Part shown: piece by piece, positions 33,455-43,589 of the stretch
How positions within the stretch are numbered: the stretch's first letter is position 1
How the letters are laid out: each line of letters starts with the position of its first letter
From: Aurifilum marmelostoma
Taxonomy: Eukaryota > Ascomycota > Sordariomycetes > Diaporthales > Cryphonectriaceae
NCBI GenBank assembly: GCA_027559495.1
Contig: JAMXSV010000021.1
Location: 744,001 to 808,000, forward strand
DNA length: 64,000 bases
Direction: 5' to 3'
Notes under the pieces: model-generated
Database searches by the model: none
What the model was told of the DNA's origin: nothing
The model's input: the letters and a program-made list of their open reading frames with translations, nothing else
Position numbers and translations under genes: made by a program

Positions 33455-35043
33455 ATGGATATCCGGGGCAGCTTCCCGGCACTGGGCAAGGAACAGGTGT
33501 TTTTCGACAATGCCGGAGGCAGCCAGATTCTAGGAAGTGCGATTGACTCGTAAGCAGTGGGAAGGACTTTTGAGGACGGGGACGAAACTACAATATGCCC
33601 AGCGGCTGACCATCTGTCTTGTATGGGTACTACAGCATACGAGATTACTATGTGAACAGTAACGTGCAGTTGGGCGCAACGTACGATACCGGGAAGACAG
33701 CAAACACGGTGCGTGGGTAGCAGCTCAAGGCGTGTCCTGTCTAGTGCCTGGTTTGACTAGAAAGGCAATATTGATTAAATGTTAAACAATATATATAGCG
33801 CTATGAAGATGCATACCAAGCCGCAGCGAGGTACATCAATGCCTCCCGGGACGAGATAGGTGTGTTCAGTCATCGTATTCACCCCCTCAAGACGGCACAT
33901 CGTACCTCATCACTCTGCATGAAGAAGATAGTTGGAAGGACGAAGAATTGTTGCTGCTGAGAGAACCCGCAAAACGGCTAACCTCTCGGTCCAGTCCTCG
34001 GCTCCTCGACAACTCAGCTTTTCCGCAACGCCTCGGCCACCTTCACATTCCAGCCAGGCGACGAGCTTATCCTCTCCGCCATCGACCACGAGGCAAACAT
34101 CGCGTCGTGGGTGGACCTCGCCGAGAGGCAGGGTCTGGTGATCAAATGGTGGGAACCAGGCTCCAGAGACCAGCCCAAGCTCACTGCGTCAGACCTCGGG
34201 CCCTTGCTGTCCTCCAAGACCCGCCTGGTGACGTGCACCCACGCCTCCAACATCCTGGGCACCATTCACGATCTCAAGGCCATCTCGGCGGCCGTCCACG
34301 CCGCCGCGCCCGCTGCGCTCGTGTGCGCCGACGCCGTGGCGTACGCACCACACAGGAAGCTCGACGTCCAGGAGACGGGCGTGGACCTGTACGCGTTCAG
34401 CTTCTACAAGGTGTACGGCCCGCACATCGCCATGCTCTACGCGAGGCGCGGCTCCGCGCAGAAGCAGATGCGGAGCCTGGGCCACTTCTTCAACCCTCAC
34501 GAGACGCTCGAGAACAAGCTGGGTCTGGCGGGGGCGAGCTACGAGCTGGTGAGCGCCATCCCGGCCGTGACTGAGTATATCGAGTCCGTGGGCTGGGCGC
34601 CTATCATGAAGCAGGAGGTGGAGCTGCAGGGGACCCTGCTTGAGTATCTCAACGGGAGGCCGGATGTGAAGATCCATGGAGAGCGGAGCGCGGATGGGAA
34701 GGTGAGGGTGCCGACCGTGAGTTTCACTGTCGAGGGCTGGGACTCGAGAGAGCTGGTCGAGACTGTTGAGAAGGGCACGCCTTTTGCCTTCAGATGGGGT
34801 GCCTTTTATTCCAACAGACTGGTGTATGACTTCTTGGGTCTGGACAAGAGTGGTGTTGTCAGGGTCAGCCTTGTGCACTACAATACAGGTGATTTCTGTT
34901 CTTGAATTCTGGCAAAGGGACCTCATTTGGTCTACACTTAAGGAGAGAACAAGATGCTGACGACTTCGTGCTGTGTAGTTGAGGAGGTGAAGGCATTCAT
35001 TGCGGCTCTAGACAAAACGCTGTCCCAGAAGAAAGACATCTGA
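33455..35043 (+). CDS. PLP-dependent class-V aminotransferase-fold protein, VC1184-like
   Basis: Five exons (33455-33549, 33636-33708, 33799-33859, 33995-34888, 34979-35043) give 395 residues. The N-terminus is FPALGKEQVFFDNAGGSQI, typical of the family. The PLP aspartate region is CADAVAYAPH and the PLP lysine sits in AFSFYKVYGPH. The end reads VRVSLVHYNTVEEVKAF. The fold is that of cysteine desulfurases. However, the loop that carries their catalytic cysteine reads FRWGAFYSNRL here and has no Cys. This fits the VC1184 subfamily, whose reaction is not established to my knowledge. No mitochondrial targeting peptide is evident, so a cytosolic place is likely. It is followed 512 nt later by MTQ2 on the same strand. 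Confidence 0.88.
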
Positions 35044-35555
35044 GACAGCCCCTATACGGGAGAATTATTTCTTCGGAAACGGGTTTCTCGTCCAGGGCCA
35101 AGTTATGATCTTGGGTTTGTAGGTGAGGGGAATGAATATGTAACGCCACGGCGAAACAAGGGAGGGCTTCTAGCAGGGCTGTAACTGAAAGTAATGCACA
35201 TAAGAATGTTTTGCGGCCATATTAGTGTGCTGGTAGGGTAGAGACAGCGGAAAGATAAGGCGAGCGGATGATGAGGATGAGCAAGTGAATTCAAAGATGC
35301 GAGGCAGAACCAGCAAGACAATCTAGATAGCTAAACTCCAAGGTATGCATCGCGAGTTCCAAATTGGGATCTGTGAGAGGCACTCTCTAACGCAGGCGCC
35401 AAGTCCAGAACGGGCCCGTCACGTGTCCAGTAAAACTTTTTTCCTCTCTTCTCCCCCTCTCTTCCTCTTACTAACCTATCCCGACTCGATCTTGACTGCA
35501 TACTCCATCAACACTATCAACACTACTTATCACCCTCAACACCACCACACGTAAC
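35044..35555. other. Intergenic spacer
   Basis: 512 nt between two plus-strand genes, with a T/C-rich stretch (35437-35470) before the MTQ2 start. No gene seen. Confidence 0.5.
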
Positions 35556-36339
35556 ATGCTCCCCACACCCGACACATCGCATGTTTCGTATTCGCGGGTA
35601 TACGAACCTGCCGAGGACTCTTTCCTGCTCCTCGACACCATCTCGTCCTCCACCGAGACGGGGTTTCTGCAACAGCGATTTGGAGGGTCCAACAGCAAGA
35701 CACCACCACCGCTGGTAGTCGAGGTGGGCCCGGGCTCGGGCGTGGTGATCGGCTTCGTGAACGCACATGCGCGAGCCATCTTCGGAACCAGCATCCTCAC
35801 AGCCGGTATCGATGTCAACAGGTTCGCGTGCAGTGCCACGGAGGCTACGGTCAAAAAGGCGGCAGCAGAGAACCCAGACGACACGCGGGGGGCACTTTTT
35901 GGGTGCGCTGAGCGGAGACCTGCTGAGTCCGCTGAGGAGTGGGCTGGTGGACGTGCTGTTGTTCAACCCGCCATACGTGCCGACAGAGGAGCTGCCGGTG
36001 CAGGACGAGCGGCTGGCTGCTGTCGAGGGCGAGGGCGACGCCCCGCTGAACTCCAGCGCCAGGTTCGACAGGGACTCATACCTGCTGTCGCTATCATACG
36101 CCGGGGGCAAAGACGGGATGGAGATCACAGACCGGCTCATTGCTGCTCTGCCGGGTACGCTATCAGCCCGCGGGGTCGCCTACATATTGCTCTGCGCCGG
36201 AAACAAGCCTGAGGATGTCAAGACGAGGATCAAGCAAGAGTTCGGGCCTGAGTGGCGCGTGTTGACGGTGGGAGACAGTGGGAAGCAGGCTGGCTGGGAG
36301 AAGCTACAGATCATCAGGATATGGAGAGATGACTCTTGA
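35556..36339 (+). CDS. MTQ2: eRF1 glutamine methyltransferase Mtq2/HemK2, apparently frameshifted
   Basis: Mtq2 with its activator Trm112 methylates the glutamine of the GGQ motif in eRF1. The protein starts SRVYEPAEDSFLLLD, then has the SAM-binding motif VVEVGPGSGVV and GIDVNRFACSAT. The catalytic NPPY is at 35965-35976, followed by VPTEELP. The C-terminal part (SARGVAYILLCAGNKPEDV) matches the family. The first part and the NPPY part lie in different frames. They join if one base is missing from the G6 run at 35887-35892 or the T5 run at 35896-35900, giving about 260 residues. I see no intron that would do this. The gene is intronless otherwise. It may be intact with an assembly error, or a recent pseudogene. 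Confidence 0.85.
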
Positions 36340-36799
36340 GGGGTCACTTGATGATGGTTTAGCATGTAGGGGGGGGAAAGAGGAAGTGCACAAGTCAATG
36401 CTTTTTATGTGTCATTAAAAACACGTCTAAATAGGCCATCGATGTCCCCAGAGAGGACAATCGATGTCCATGTCATCAGTGCCCCCACAGATTTGATTTT
36501 GTCCTTTCTTTGTGTCCCCAACGCCTCGAAATAAAGATCCCTCTTCCAAAGTCACAGGAAGTCCATATGCAGCCAGCCCCGTAGCAGTGGCTCAGTGCTT
36601 GTCCCCGACGACTAGCTAGCTTCTCGTCTCTGCTCCACTAAGCTGTTCCTCAAGATCAAAGGGTATATGTTGGCCCATTATCCCACACGTTGTCTTGCTT
36701 GTGCCAGGGCCCCCTTCACCAACAGAGCCAGATTTGATGACGAAACCATCGATTTTTCCGGTCTACTCAGAACTGCCCTCACTTCTTCCCAGAGAGTAT
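36340..36799. other. Spacer between convergent MTQ2 and SmD1 genes
   Basis: 460 nt, presumably both 3' UTRs. It holds two direct copies of ATCGATGTCC (about 36440 and 36468). No gene seen. Confidence 0.5.
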
Positions 36800-37413
36800 T
36801 TACCGGCCGCGACCACGACCACGGCCGCCTCCTCTCCCGCGTCCGCCTCTTCCACCACGACCGCCGCGGCCACCACGGTCCGCGACCTCCTTCCGGGCCT
36901 TGTTCTTTGGCTTCGGCGCGTCGTCGATCAGGAGGGTGTCGAGGGGAAGAGAGTCAGGCAGGATATAATAGCGGATGGTGGAGCCTCGGATGTTCATGGC
37001 GTCCAGCTGCACGGGGTCCTGGCCCTTGGGTGTCATCTTGACATTGCGCAGGGAGGTGTTCATCTGAGGAGATACGGAGGTTATGGTGCCGTGTACGATG
37101 GTGCCTGTGTGCGCGCCCTCGTGGTCAGTATGGTTTGCGCCTTGGAACCAGACAAGAGCGTGGTTGAGGACAGGAGGGGCGCAGTTTTGAACGCACCATT
37201 TTTAAGCTCAATCGTGACCGTCTCGTTGGCACACTTCATTAGGAACCTGACAAGGACCCATCATTAGCCTCGGGGTTCATTGTCGGGCATCGGCAGCCTT
37301 GAATTAGAAGAAGAGCTGGTTCAGCGCAAACAGTGCAGACACAGACGACGAGCACAGCAGCAGTGTCCTGCTGGAGAGGGTGGGAGGGAGACTCCTTACC
37401 TGACGAGCTTCAT
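36800..37413 (-). CDS. SMD1: Small nuclear ribonucleoprotein SmD1
   Basis: SmD1 is part of the heptameric Sm ring on spliceosomal snRNAs. Three exons (37413-37400, 37246-37197, 37104-36800) give 122 residues. The first exon is only 14 nt (MKLVR). The Sm1 motif reads FLMKCANETVTIELKNGTIVHG and continues ITSVSPQMNTSLRNVKMT; the Sm2 motif is MNIRGSTIRYYILPDSLPL. The C-terminal tail is a long RGG/RG repeat, the known target of symmetric arginine dimethylation. The phase of all joins is consistent. The micro-exon means a frame-only gene finder would start at an internal methionine. Confidence 0.95.
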
Positions 37414-37964
37414 CTTGGCGTCGAGGATGGAGAAGAGCTCTTTCTGATTGAGCCTGCTTGGGGTCAGAGGGAAAGATGCGACGTGGTGGAGGTTGCGCAG
37501 GTTGACAATGACTTGATGGAGTAAAGCATGCCCTGCTCAGGATGGCTATGGAGCAGACGCGCTCAAAAGCTAGTCAGACAAATCACAAAGCCGCGCTTGC
37601 TTATGTCAGCAGCAACCAGGCACCTACAATGTACAAGGCTCAGCAAAAATTCACTTCCAAAGGTTTATCATTTTTCGAAAAAATAACTTTTCACACTCCT
37701 AGTATGCAAATTACATCAGAAGTCAACATGCAGAAATTCATTTCTGCAATTCACTTGGTAGAATACATTAGGTGGCTGAAATACGACATGTATACATCTA
37801 ACCAGGCCAGCTGCAGCAGAAGTCGGCAACACTATTTACAACAGGGTTTCAACCATACAAGACTACATCACACACATGCATAAATATATCATGCCCTTCA
37901 ACTTTGAGGAATCTCCTTGAGCTGCTTGGCGATGAGACACACGACTCTCCCCATCAGCAGTTGT
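37414..37964. other. Intergenic region, SmD1 promoter
   Basis: 551 nt between two minus-strand genes. It holds the SmD1 promoter and the PKR1 3' flank, with an A/T-rich centre. No gene seen. Confidence 0.45.
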
Positions 37965-38465
37965 TTACTTCGTCTTCTCGCTCTCGTACTCAGACACCTT
38001 CTCCCACTCATCCTCAGTGCTGGCACTGGACTTGCTCCCTTGTGATGCCGGGGGAACGCGCTGCTTCAGTTCGCCGGCAGGCGGTGCCTTGATCTCGACC
38101 TCCTTGCTGGCTGCCATGCTCCGATGGCCCTGTATATCTGCCCTCGTCGGCAAGGTCTCGACCTCGGTCTCGCTCTCCGAGGTCTGCACCTCGGCCCTCG
38201 CGGCGGTCTTGCGCGCGGCGCGAGCCTTCTCCTTCAGCTCCTGGTCGTGACTGGCCTGCAGCTCGCGGGCGAACCAGTTGATAGCCCACCACAGAGCGCC
38301 GCAGAGGAAGGACAGGATAATGAAGTGAATGCTGTAGGTGGCGAACAGCAAGGCGGCGAGCACGAACTGCAGGGCAGCAAAGGTAACGTTGGTGGCGATA
38401 AGCAGAGACGGCGTGGGACCGGGGGTGAAGATAGACTCCCACAGGTCCTGCAGAAATTGCGACAT
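37965..38465 (-). CDS. PKR1: V-ATPase assembly factor Pkr1
   Basis: Pkr1 is a small ER membrane protein that helps assemble the V0 sector of the vacuolar ATPase. It reads MSQFLQDLWESIFTPGPTP, then two hydrophobic helices (LLIATNVTFAALQFVLAALL and HFIILSFLCGALWWAINWF). A charged, predicted disordered tail ending EWEKVSEYESEKTK follows. It is 166 residues in one exon. An in-frame ATG at 38522 would add 19 residues not typical of the family, so 38465 is preferred. A probable 5' UTR intron lies upstream. Confidence 0.92.
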   Translation of the reverse strand: MSQFLQDLWESIFTPGPTPSLLIATNVTFAALQFVLAALLFATYSIHFIILSFLCGALWWAINWFARELQASHDQELKEKARAARKTAARAEVQTSESETEVETLPTRADIQGHRSMAASKEVEIKAPPAGELKQRVPPASQGSKSSASTEDEWEKVSEYESEKTK

Positions 38466-38580
38466 ATTGCCTTGGATGTGATGCGACGCGGTAGGTTTCT
38501 GAGGGAAATGCGGCAGATTCAAGGCGAGAGCTTCGGAGGATTTCGACGGCTGCGGCGGAACTGCGATGAACGGTGCTGCG

Positions 38581-38742
38581 CTGCCCGGGTCATAATGTTA
38601 GTGACATGATCAAGAATGTCTATCTGGAAGACTCGTAGCACTTAGAGGGGCTCGATGTGGAGGACACGTGTGTCGAAAGCCCGTGGGTGTCTAATAAACA
38701 AAAAATCCAAGCAGAAACGTGTGCTCAGCGGGGATTGCTTAC
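38581..38742 (-). other. Probable 5' UTR intron of PKR1
   Basis: On the minus strand CAG|GTAAGC begins at 38742. The 3' end has a textbook branch site and acceptor (CACTAAC, then CCCGGGCAG) ending at 38581. The 162-nt intron would lie wholly in the PKR1 leader, 116 nt before the ATG. It is supported by consensus only. Confidence 0.5.
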
Positions 38743-39656
38743 CTGCGGAGGCGTGATCTACTACGTAGATCGTAGGCTGAATGGACGATGGCGGGCCAGG
38801 AGATCGCTCGCACAGTCACGGACGCTGTGAGTCAACGAGGGGTGATCGGCTGGTGACAAGATCTAATATGAATGCCCTTGGACGCCGTCCCCTTGTCTGC
38901 AAGCCCGACGTTACTTGTCTGGTCGCTGGAAGGCGAGTTGGGTTGCAAGGGAGACGTGGTGACGGCGGCGTCGAGGGGCATTAGGCTGATAGAGGCCGGG
39001 GGTGGCTTCGTAGGGAGGGGTTCCCATACAGCACCGCTATGCCAGCTTGCCGCGGCCGGAGGGCAGCTAACGGTGCCAGATCATTTTGGGCCCACCGCGT
39101 CACTACTGTAATATGTATGTACCGCAGTAGCTTGCCCCTGCCGCGCTAGAGCACCCACTGCCATGCACATGGAGTACGTACTTGCGGGTACATGTCACTA
39201 CCAACATACATAGCGGTGCCTCAGAACGTAGGTACAGGCCCACCTACGAGCACTGTTAATGTTCTGAACGCAGACCCCCCCCTCAACAGTATCCTCGCTT
39301 CCTACCAACATCCTTTTGATCCCCTCGAAGTTGCGCCTCGCGCAGCAAATGAAGTGGTCCTACGACAATTATAGCCCATCAAAACATCAACAGACAGCCG
39401 AGGCACGAACGACATATCTCACGACTTTGTCCCCAGATGCTTCCTCGCAACACACAAGTCAAATGATATGAACAAAATTCGGAAGTTAGCTTAGCAAGAG
39501 AGCATCTTCAAGTACAGACGAAATCAACATCCCCCCTCCAAGCAGTATCAACAATCATGCCTAGGTGCGAGGAGAGAAGCGCTTCACGAGGTAGCAGAAT
39601 CATCACGGTCAGAGCACGCTGAATCAACGTACGTGCTTCATTCGCAGGCTCGCTTC
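38743..39656. other. Intergenic region, no gene seen
   Basis: About 0.9 kb between the PKR1 leader and the DUF1996 gene. A short inverted repeat (GATCTAC, 3-nt loop, GTAGATC) lies at 38755-38771. No coding pattern. Confidence 0.45.
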
Positions 39657-41060
39657 TTAGTCCTGTGTAGCCATGGTCATGTTGCCCTTGGGAAGCGCAG
39701 GGAGCCCTAGTTTATCGTCGTTAGCGAGAGGGAGCTCCGAAGAATATATGGAGAGGCTGGCTCGAGAACTCACATCCATCAACCTCCTCCTTGGCTTGCT
39801 GGGCGTTGGTGCACGCCTCATAAACGCTGGGCGACTGCGCTGTGATACCTGCGGCGCTGCAGCTCTGATCGAGATTGCAACCGTTGTTCATCGCCAGCTG
39901 CAGCGTGTTGTCCTCCCATCCGAAGAGATAATCTCCATGAGCAGATGCTCCTCTGGTGATGGTCATCACCGGTGTCAGCTTGAGTTCTCCCCGTCGTGTG
40001 TCCTCGACGATAATGTGGGCAGTGTAAAACTCACCCAATGCCTGTGCTATATACAAATGGGTTCGAGCCATCTGTAGGCCAGATGCTGTCCCGTTCCTGC
40101 TGGAACATCGAGACGTTCCACATAATCTCGAACATGACCTGAGGCAGCTTGACTGGGTGCGTGCCCGAACAGGCGCCGCCTCCCGTCGCCCCGGTTCCGC
40201 TGTAGGCGACATGGTCTTGGTGGTTGTCACTGTCAAGGTTCACACCGTCCCAGCAGCTGGTATAAGTACCCGTCAGCTATGATATCTCAAGAGTTACAAG
40301 AGTATGGCGGAAGCGCACGCTGGAAATATGATTGTCTGTCGGATCATCTGACAATCGGCCGCATCCGGGATCTCAACCGTATCGGAGCCCGTGCAGGGCG
40401 CTCCGCCCACGAAGTTGTCTTCGCTCGTGCTCGTCCAACATCTGTGACAGATATTGGCCCCATTCACTTGGCTTGTGTCCGTGTTGGTCGCGTCACCAGC
40501 GATCATCCGGAAACCCTTGACTTCACGTCAGTCTTTGTCATTATTGTCATCGTCCTTGATTCCTGCAGGTCTTATCTTCACCTTTGCAAAAGCCGTGGTC
40601 TGCCCACTCGGAATGTAGTACACGTCAAGGCCACCGTTCTGAGCCTAGAGCCTCTCGTGTCAGTCATCTAGGTTGTATCGGACTATATCTCCTTTCGCGA
40701 GAACATCACTCTTACTAGAGAGCCTTGAGGTCCTCCGTTCCCGACCTGAGGGACACGGTGGTAGGATCCGTTGCGAGCCTTGAAGAACATCACAGCTGTC
40801 CAGTAGTTGCTTCTGTCCTGGGCGAAGTTGCAGCTTGTGCAGGTGGACAGGGTCGACGGATCATGAGTCGACGGGTCCATGGTGGTGTTGAACGAGTTGC
40901 CGCCCACAATTTGGTGAAGATGGGGCGTGAAGATCTCGCCAGGAAACACAATAGGGTCACTTCGCTCCACAACGAGCTGGGAACAGGCAAAACGAAGCAT
41001 GTTCTGGGACATGGCGCCACGCACCAAAAACGTCGTGGCCGCGAGACTGATGAGCTTCAT
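39657..41060 (-). CDS. Secreted DUF1996 protein
   Basis: DUF1996 proteins are common secreted or cell-wall-associated fungal proteins of unknown activity. Six exons (41060-40716, 40644-40582, 40515-40319, 40256-40035, 39952-39774, 39706-39657) join in frame to 351 residues. The N-terminus MKLISLAATTFLVRGAMSQ looks like a signal peptide. The hallmark RFACSQLVVERSDPIV...PHLHQIVGGNSFN follows, then CWDGVNLDSDNHQDHVAYS, the HPVKLPQVMFEIMWNV block and HGDYLFGWED. Many Cys residues suggest disulfides. I saw no C-terminal membrane or GPI signal, so secretion is likely. Six exons is more than for most neighbours. Confidence 0.93.
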
Positions 41061-43589
41061 TTTTGTTAGGCAGTCGTTTTCGTCAGGCGGTATGATAGCA
41101 GTAATTACAGAAAGCCGGTCACAGGCGAGAGGTCGCAAAGGAGTCGACAACGTAGGTGGGAGTAATCCATTAATTAGACAAAGAGAGATTATGTCTGTGG
41201 GAAGGACAACAAATAATGAAGAAGCGCCTGTCAAAGTCTTTCTTCAGTGCAAGATCAAATGCCGGCATATCATTCATTTCATATATTAGACGGTAGCTCC
41301 TCTTCCGGTCAAACTCTACTTGTGACCCTGCAATCAGACTTCAATTTGTATCTGATGATATTCGCGGTCCACTTCGTTGGTTGACGGCCACTGAGTACAT
41401 ATTACGCCGATTGACTATTCGAACGCTGTTCTAGATCAGGAGTCACGCGGGTAAAATTATCACGAACCTAAGTTAGCCAGATAGTTCCGCCAAAATTCCG
41501 CCGTCGACGTGTCACATCGAATCAGTTATACCATATAGCACCCTCTCATAGCCTCCCGGAACCAGTGATTCAAATCTCTGGGTCTAAGGAAACCATGACT
41601 GCCGAGTCAGCTGTGATCTTGCTTGATTCAAGCGACAACCATTCTATGCTGCCTGAGGATGGTGATGAAAGGTCAATGTTCCATACGACCGAGAGTCCAG
41701 AAACAATCCTCATGACCGGACGACGTTATAGCCACCAGTCACTTTGCAGAATCATATTAATTGTCGCTGGGATTGGAGGGTACATCGGGCTAGTGATATT
41801 GTGAGGCGGCACATTCGTCCAGGAGTTTGGTACATAATTATTCCGCAAGAGCCTTCCAGTTACCCGGTGAAACGTATCATCAAGTGTGCTGTAATACGCA
41901 GGAGGCAGGATAGAACAAGACCCATTCTTTCTAATATAGGTGACTCGTGCCAAGGATCGAGCCACCAAAAGCTAAACATTGGAGAGAGACTGCTCCCGCG
42001 CTGTGAAAGCAGTTTGTTTAGTGTGGGAAATTCGATCCTGTAAGATCTATTTCTGCTGGCGGTCTCAAGGCATGAGGAATCTCCTTTCCAGGAGGCTGAT
42101 TCAGCTCCGGTGTCCATATCAATGTAGTTTGACTCTAATGTAATTTCAGCAAATCACAAAGGCTGTGTGTCTTGTTCTGCTACTCATAAGCTGGCCGGCT
42201 CTCAGCCTTCCCATGCGACTCCCCCTCTTGAAAACTTGACCACATCATGCCAACTGTCGATTTTGTAATAATTATCGAATTGTTGATGCAAGCACAATTT
42301 TCATTGATTAGACCATTCTCTACTATTGTGAACACATGCTCTCTGAAGGACTGGACGGAAAGAACCTCAGTAGTTGTAGGTAAACTTCAGTCTTTACTGA
42401 GACTCATCTGTCCAGATTATCAGGAGTGTCATCGTTCAAGAACTAGACAAAGCAGCGCCTGTAACAGTCATCAGCACAGTACTCAAGCTCTGTTAAAGGC
42501 TATTCTTGGTCAGCCATGCAGCCTCTACATGAACTGCCGAAGGGAGTGGAGATTTCTATATACAGCTGAACTTGACCCGGAGTATTTTCCATTTAGCGAC
42601 CCAGTCTTTTGGTCGTAGAATTTCCAGAAATGGCCTACACCTGTCATCCCGTCAACATGTACTGCTAAGAATGGTAGTCGATTCCATAAGCACCGAGAGG
42701 GAAGCTGGGGAAGGGGGCGGGGACGAGGCGCCAGGCGCATGTGAACTCAGGTGGTGATCAAAGTGTCCCCCAAAATTAGAGGCACAGACATTGCGGCTAT
42801 GTGAACAAGACACATTTCTACAGAACCCAAACTGGAGAATGCATGGCTAGAACTGCTGAGCATTCCAATCACTTCCAGTTGGATTTGTGCCGTCAGGGGT
42901 CTGAGTATTCCGATGGATCTTAGGAGAGACTTGCTTAGAAGTGTTTTTTGGGATCACGCAAGCAAACAATGGTGATAGTCTAGCTGAGGTAGAGTAGCGA
43001 CTGTAGATCTAGTGAGGGCATTATTAGACCTTGCTACCATGGATATCGAACGTAATCTTCCAAGCTTTGAACAATGATCAATTGATTATGCGGTAATTAA
43101 GCAATAACACCAACTTTGGAGTTGGTGTCGGTCAAAAAAGTACAACACAAGGTCAGCAATTAGGTGCGCATTCTGAGGTAAATCTGAAGATTGTTTGATA
43201 TTAATTCCAAGACAACAGAACAACATATTTTGCCATCTGCTTTGGCTTCACAGTTGAGGCAACCCCTAGCCCTTTGGAATGCTATTGGGATACTGAATGG
43301 TAAAATCGCAAGGTCGAGACATGATACACATCGTATGATGATTCTTCTTTCTTTCTTCTCTGATTAATGTTCTATGCTTCTGTAGTATGCGACCCTGATT
43401 TTTCTTTTCTTTTCTTCTTCTTTTCTTGATTCTCCTCTCTTTTTATCTTCTTTCCTCCTTTATTCTTCTCTTGTCTCACTCAGCCAATGGGCAGCCGACC
43501 GTTGACAGCGTATAAATGCTCCTGAACACCATGCTATGCTTCATCGCTGCAAAGGGGGAACTGACGTCGAATGATGCAGGTGCGATGCT
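41061..43589. other. AT-richer region without a convincing gene
   Basis: About 2.5 kb between the DUF1996 promoter side and the 3' end of the CCCH gene. By eye it has lower GC than its neighbours, with many TAA/TTA trinucleotides, notably 42790-43430. Open frames are short. It could be a decayed accessory region, but I found no recognisable relic of a transposon. Confidence 0.4.
41565..41804 (+). CDS. Possible small membrane protein, uncertain
   Basis: A 79-codon open frame with an acidic Ser-rich N-terminus and a C-terminal hydrophobic segment (RIILIVAGIGGYIGLVIL). The start could also be the ATG at 41595 (MTAESAVILL). The layout resembles the N-terminal exon of single-pass proteins such as UstYa-type ones, and a GTGAGG donor overlaps the stop. 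No downstream exon with the expected motifs was found. Function unknown; it may not be a gene. Confidence 0.15.
   Translation: MIQISGSKETMTAESAVILLDSSDNHSMLPEDGDERSMFHTTESPETILMTGRRYSHQSLCRIILIVAGIGGYIGLVIL

Noticed and set aside
33455..35043. Calling the class-V enzyme a cysteine desulfurase
   Set aside because: The catalytic cysteine loop lacks Cys, and the terminal LVHYNT motif fits the VC1184-like group better.
38755..38771. Short inverted repeat GATCTAC/GTAGATC as an operator
   Set aside because: Seven-base arms of this kind arise often by chance in 64 kb; no second copy or known factor.
41565..42120. UstYa/RiPP biosynthetic gene
   Set aside because: Only the N-terminal layout is similar; no HxxHC motifs, no precursor peptide and no oxidase neighbours are seen.
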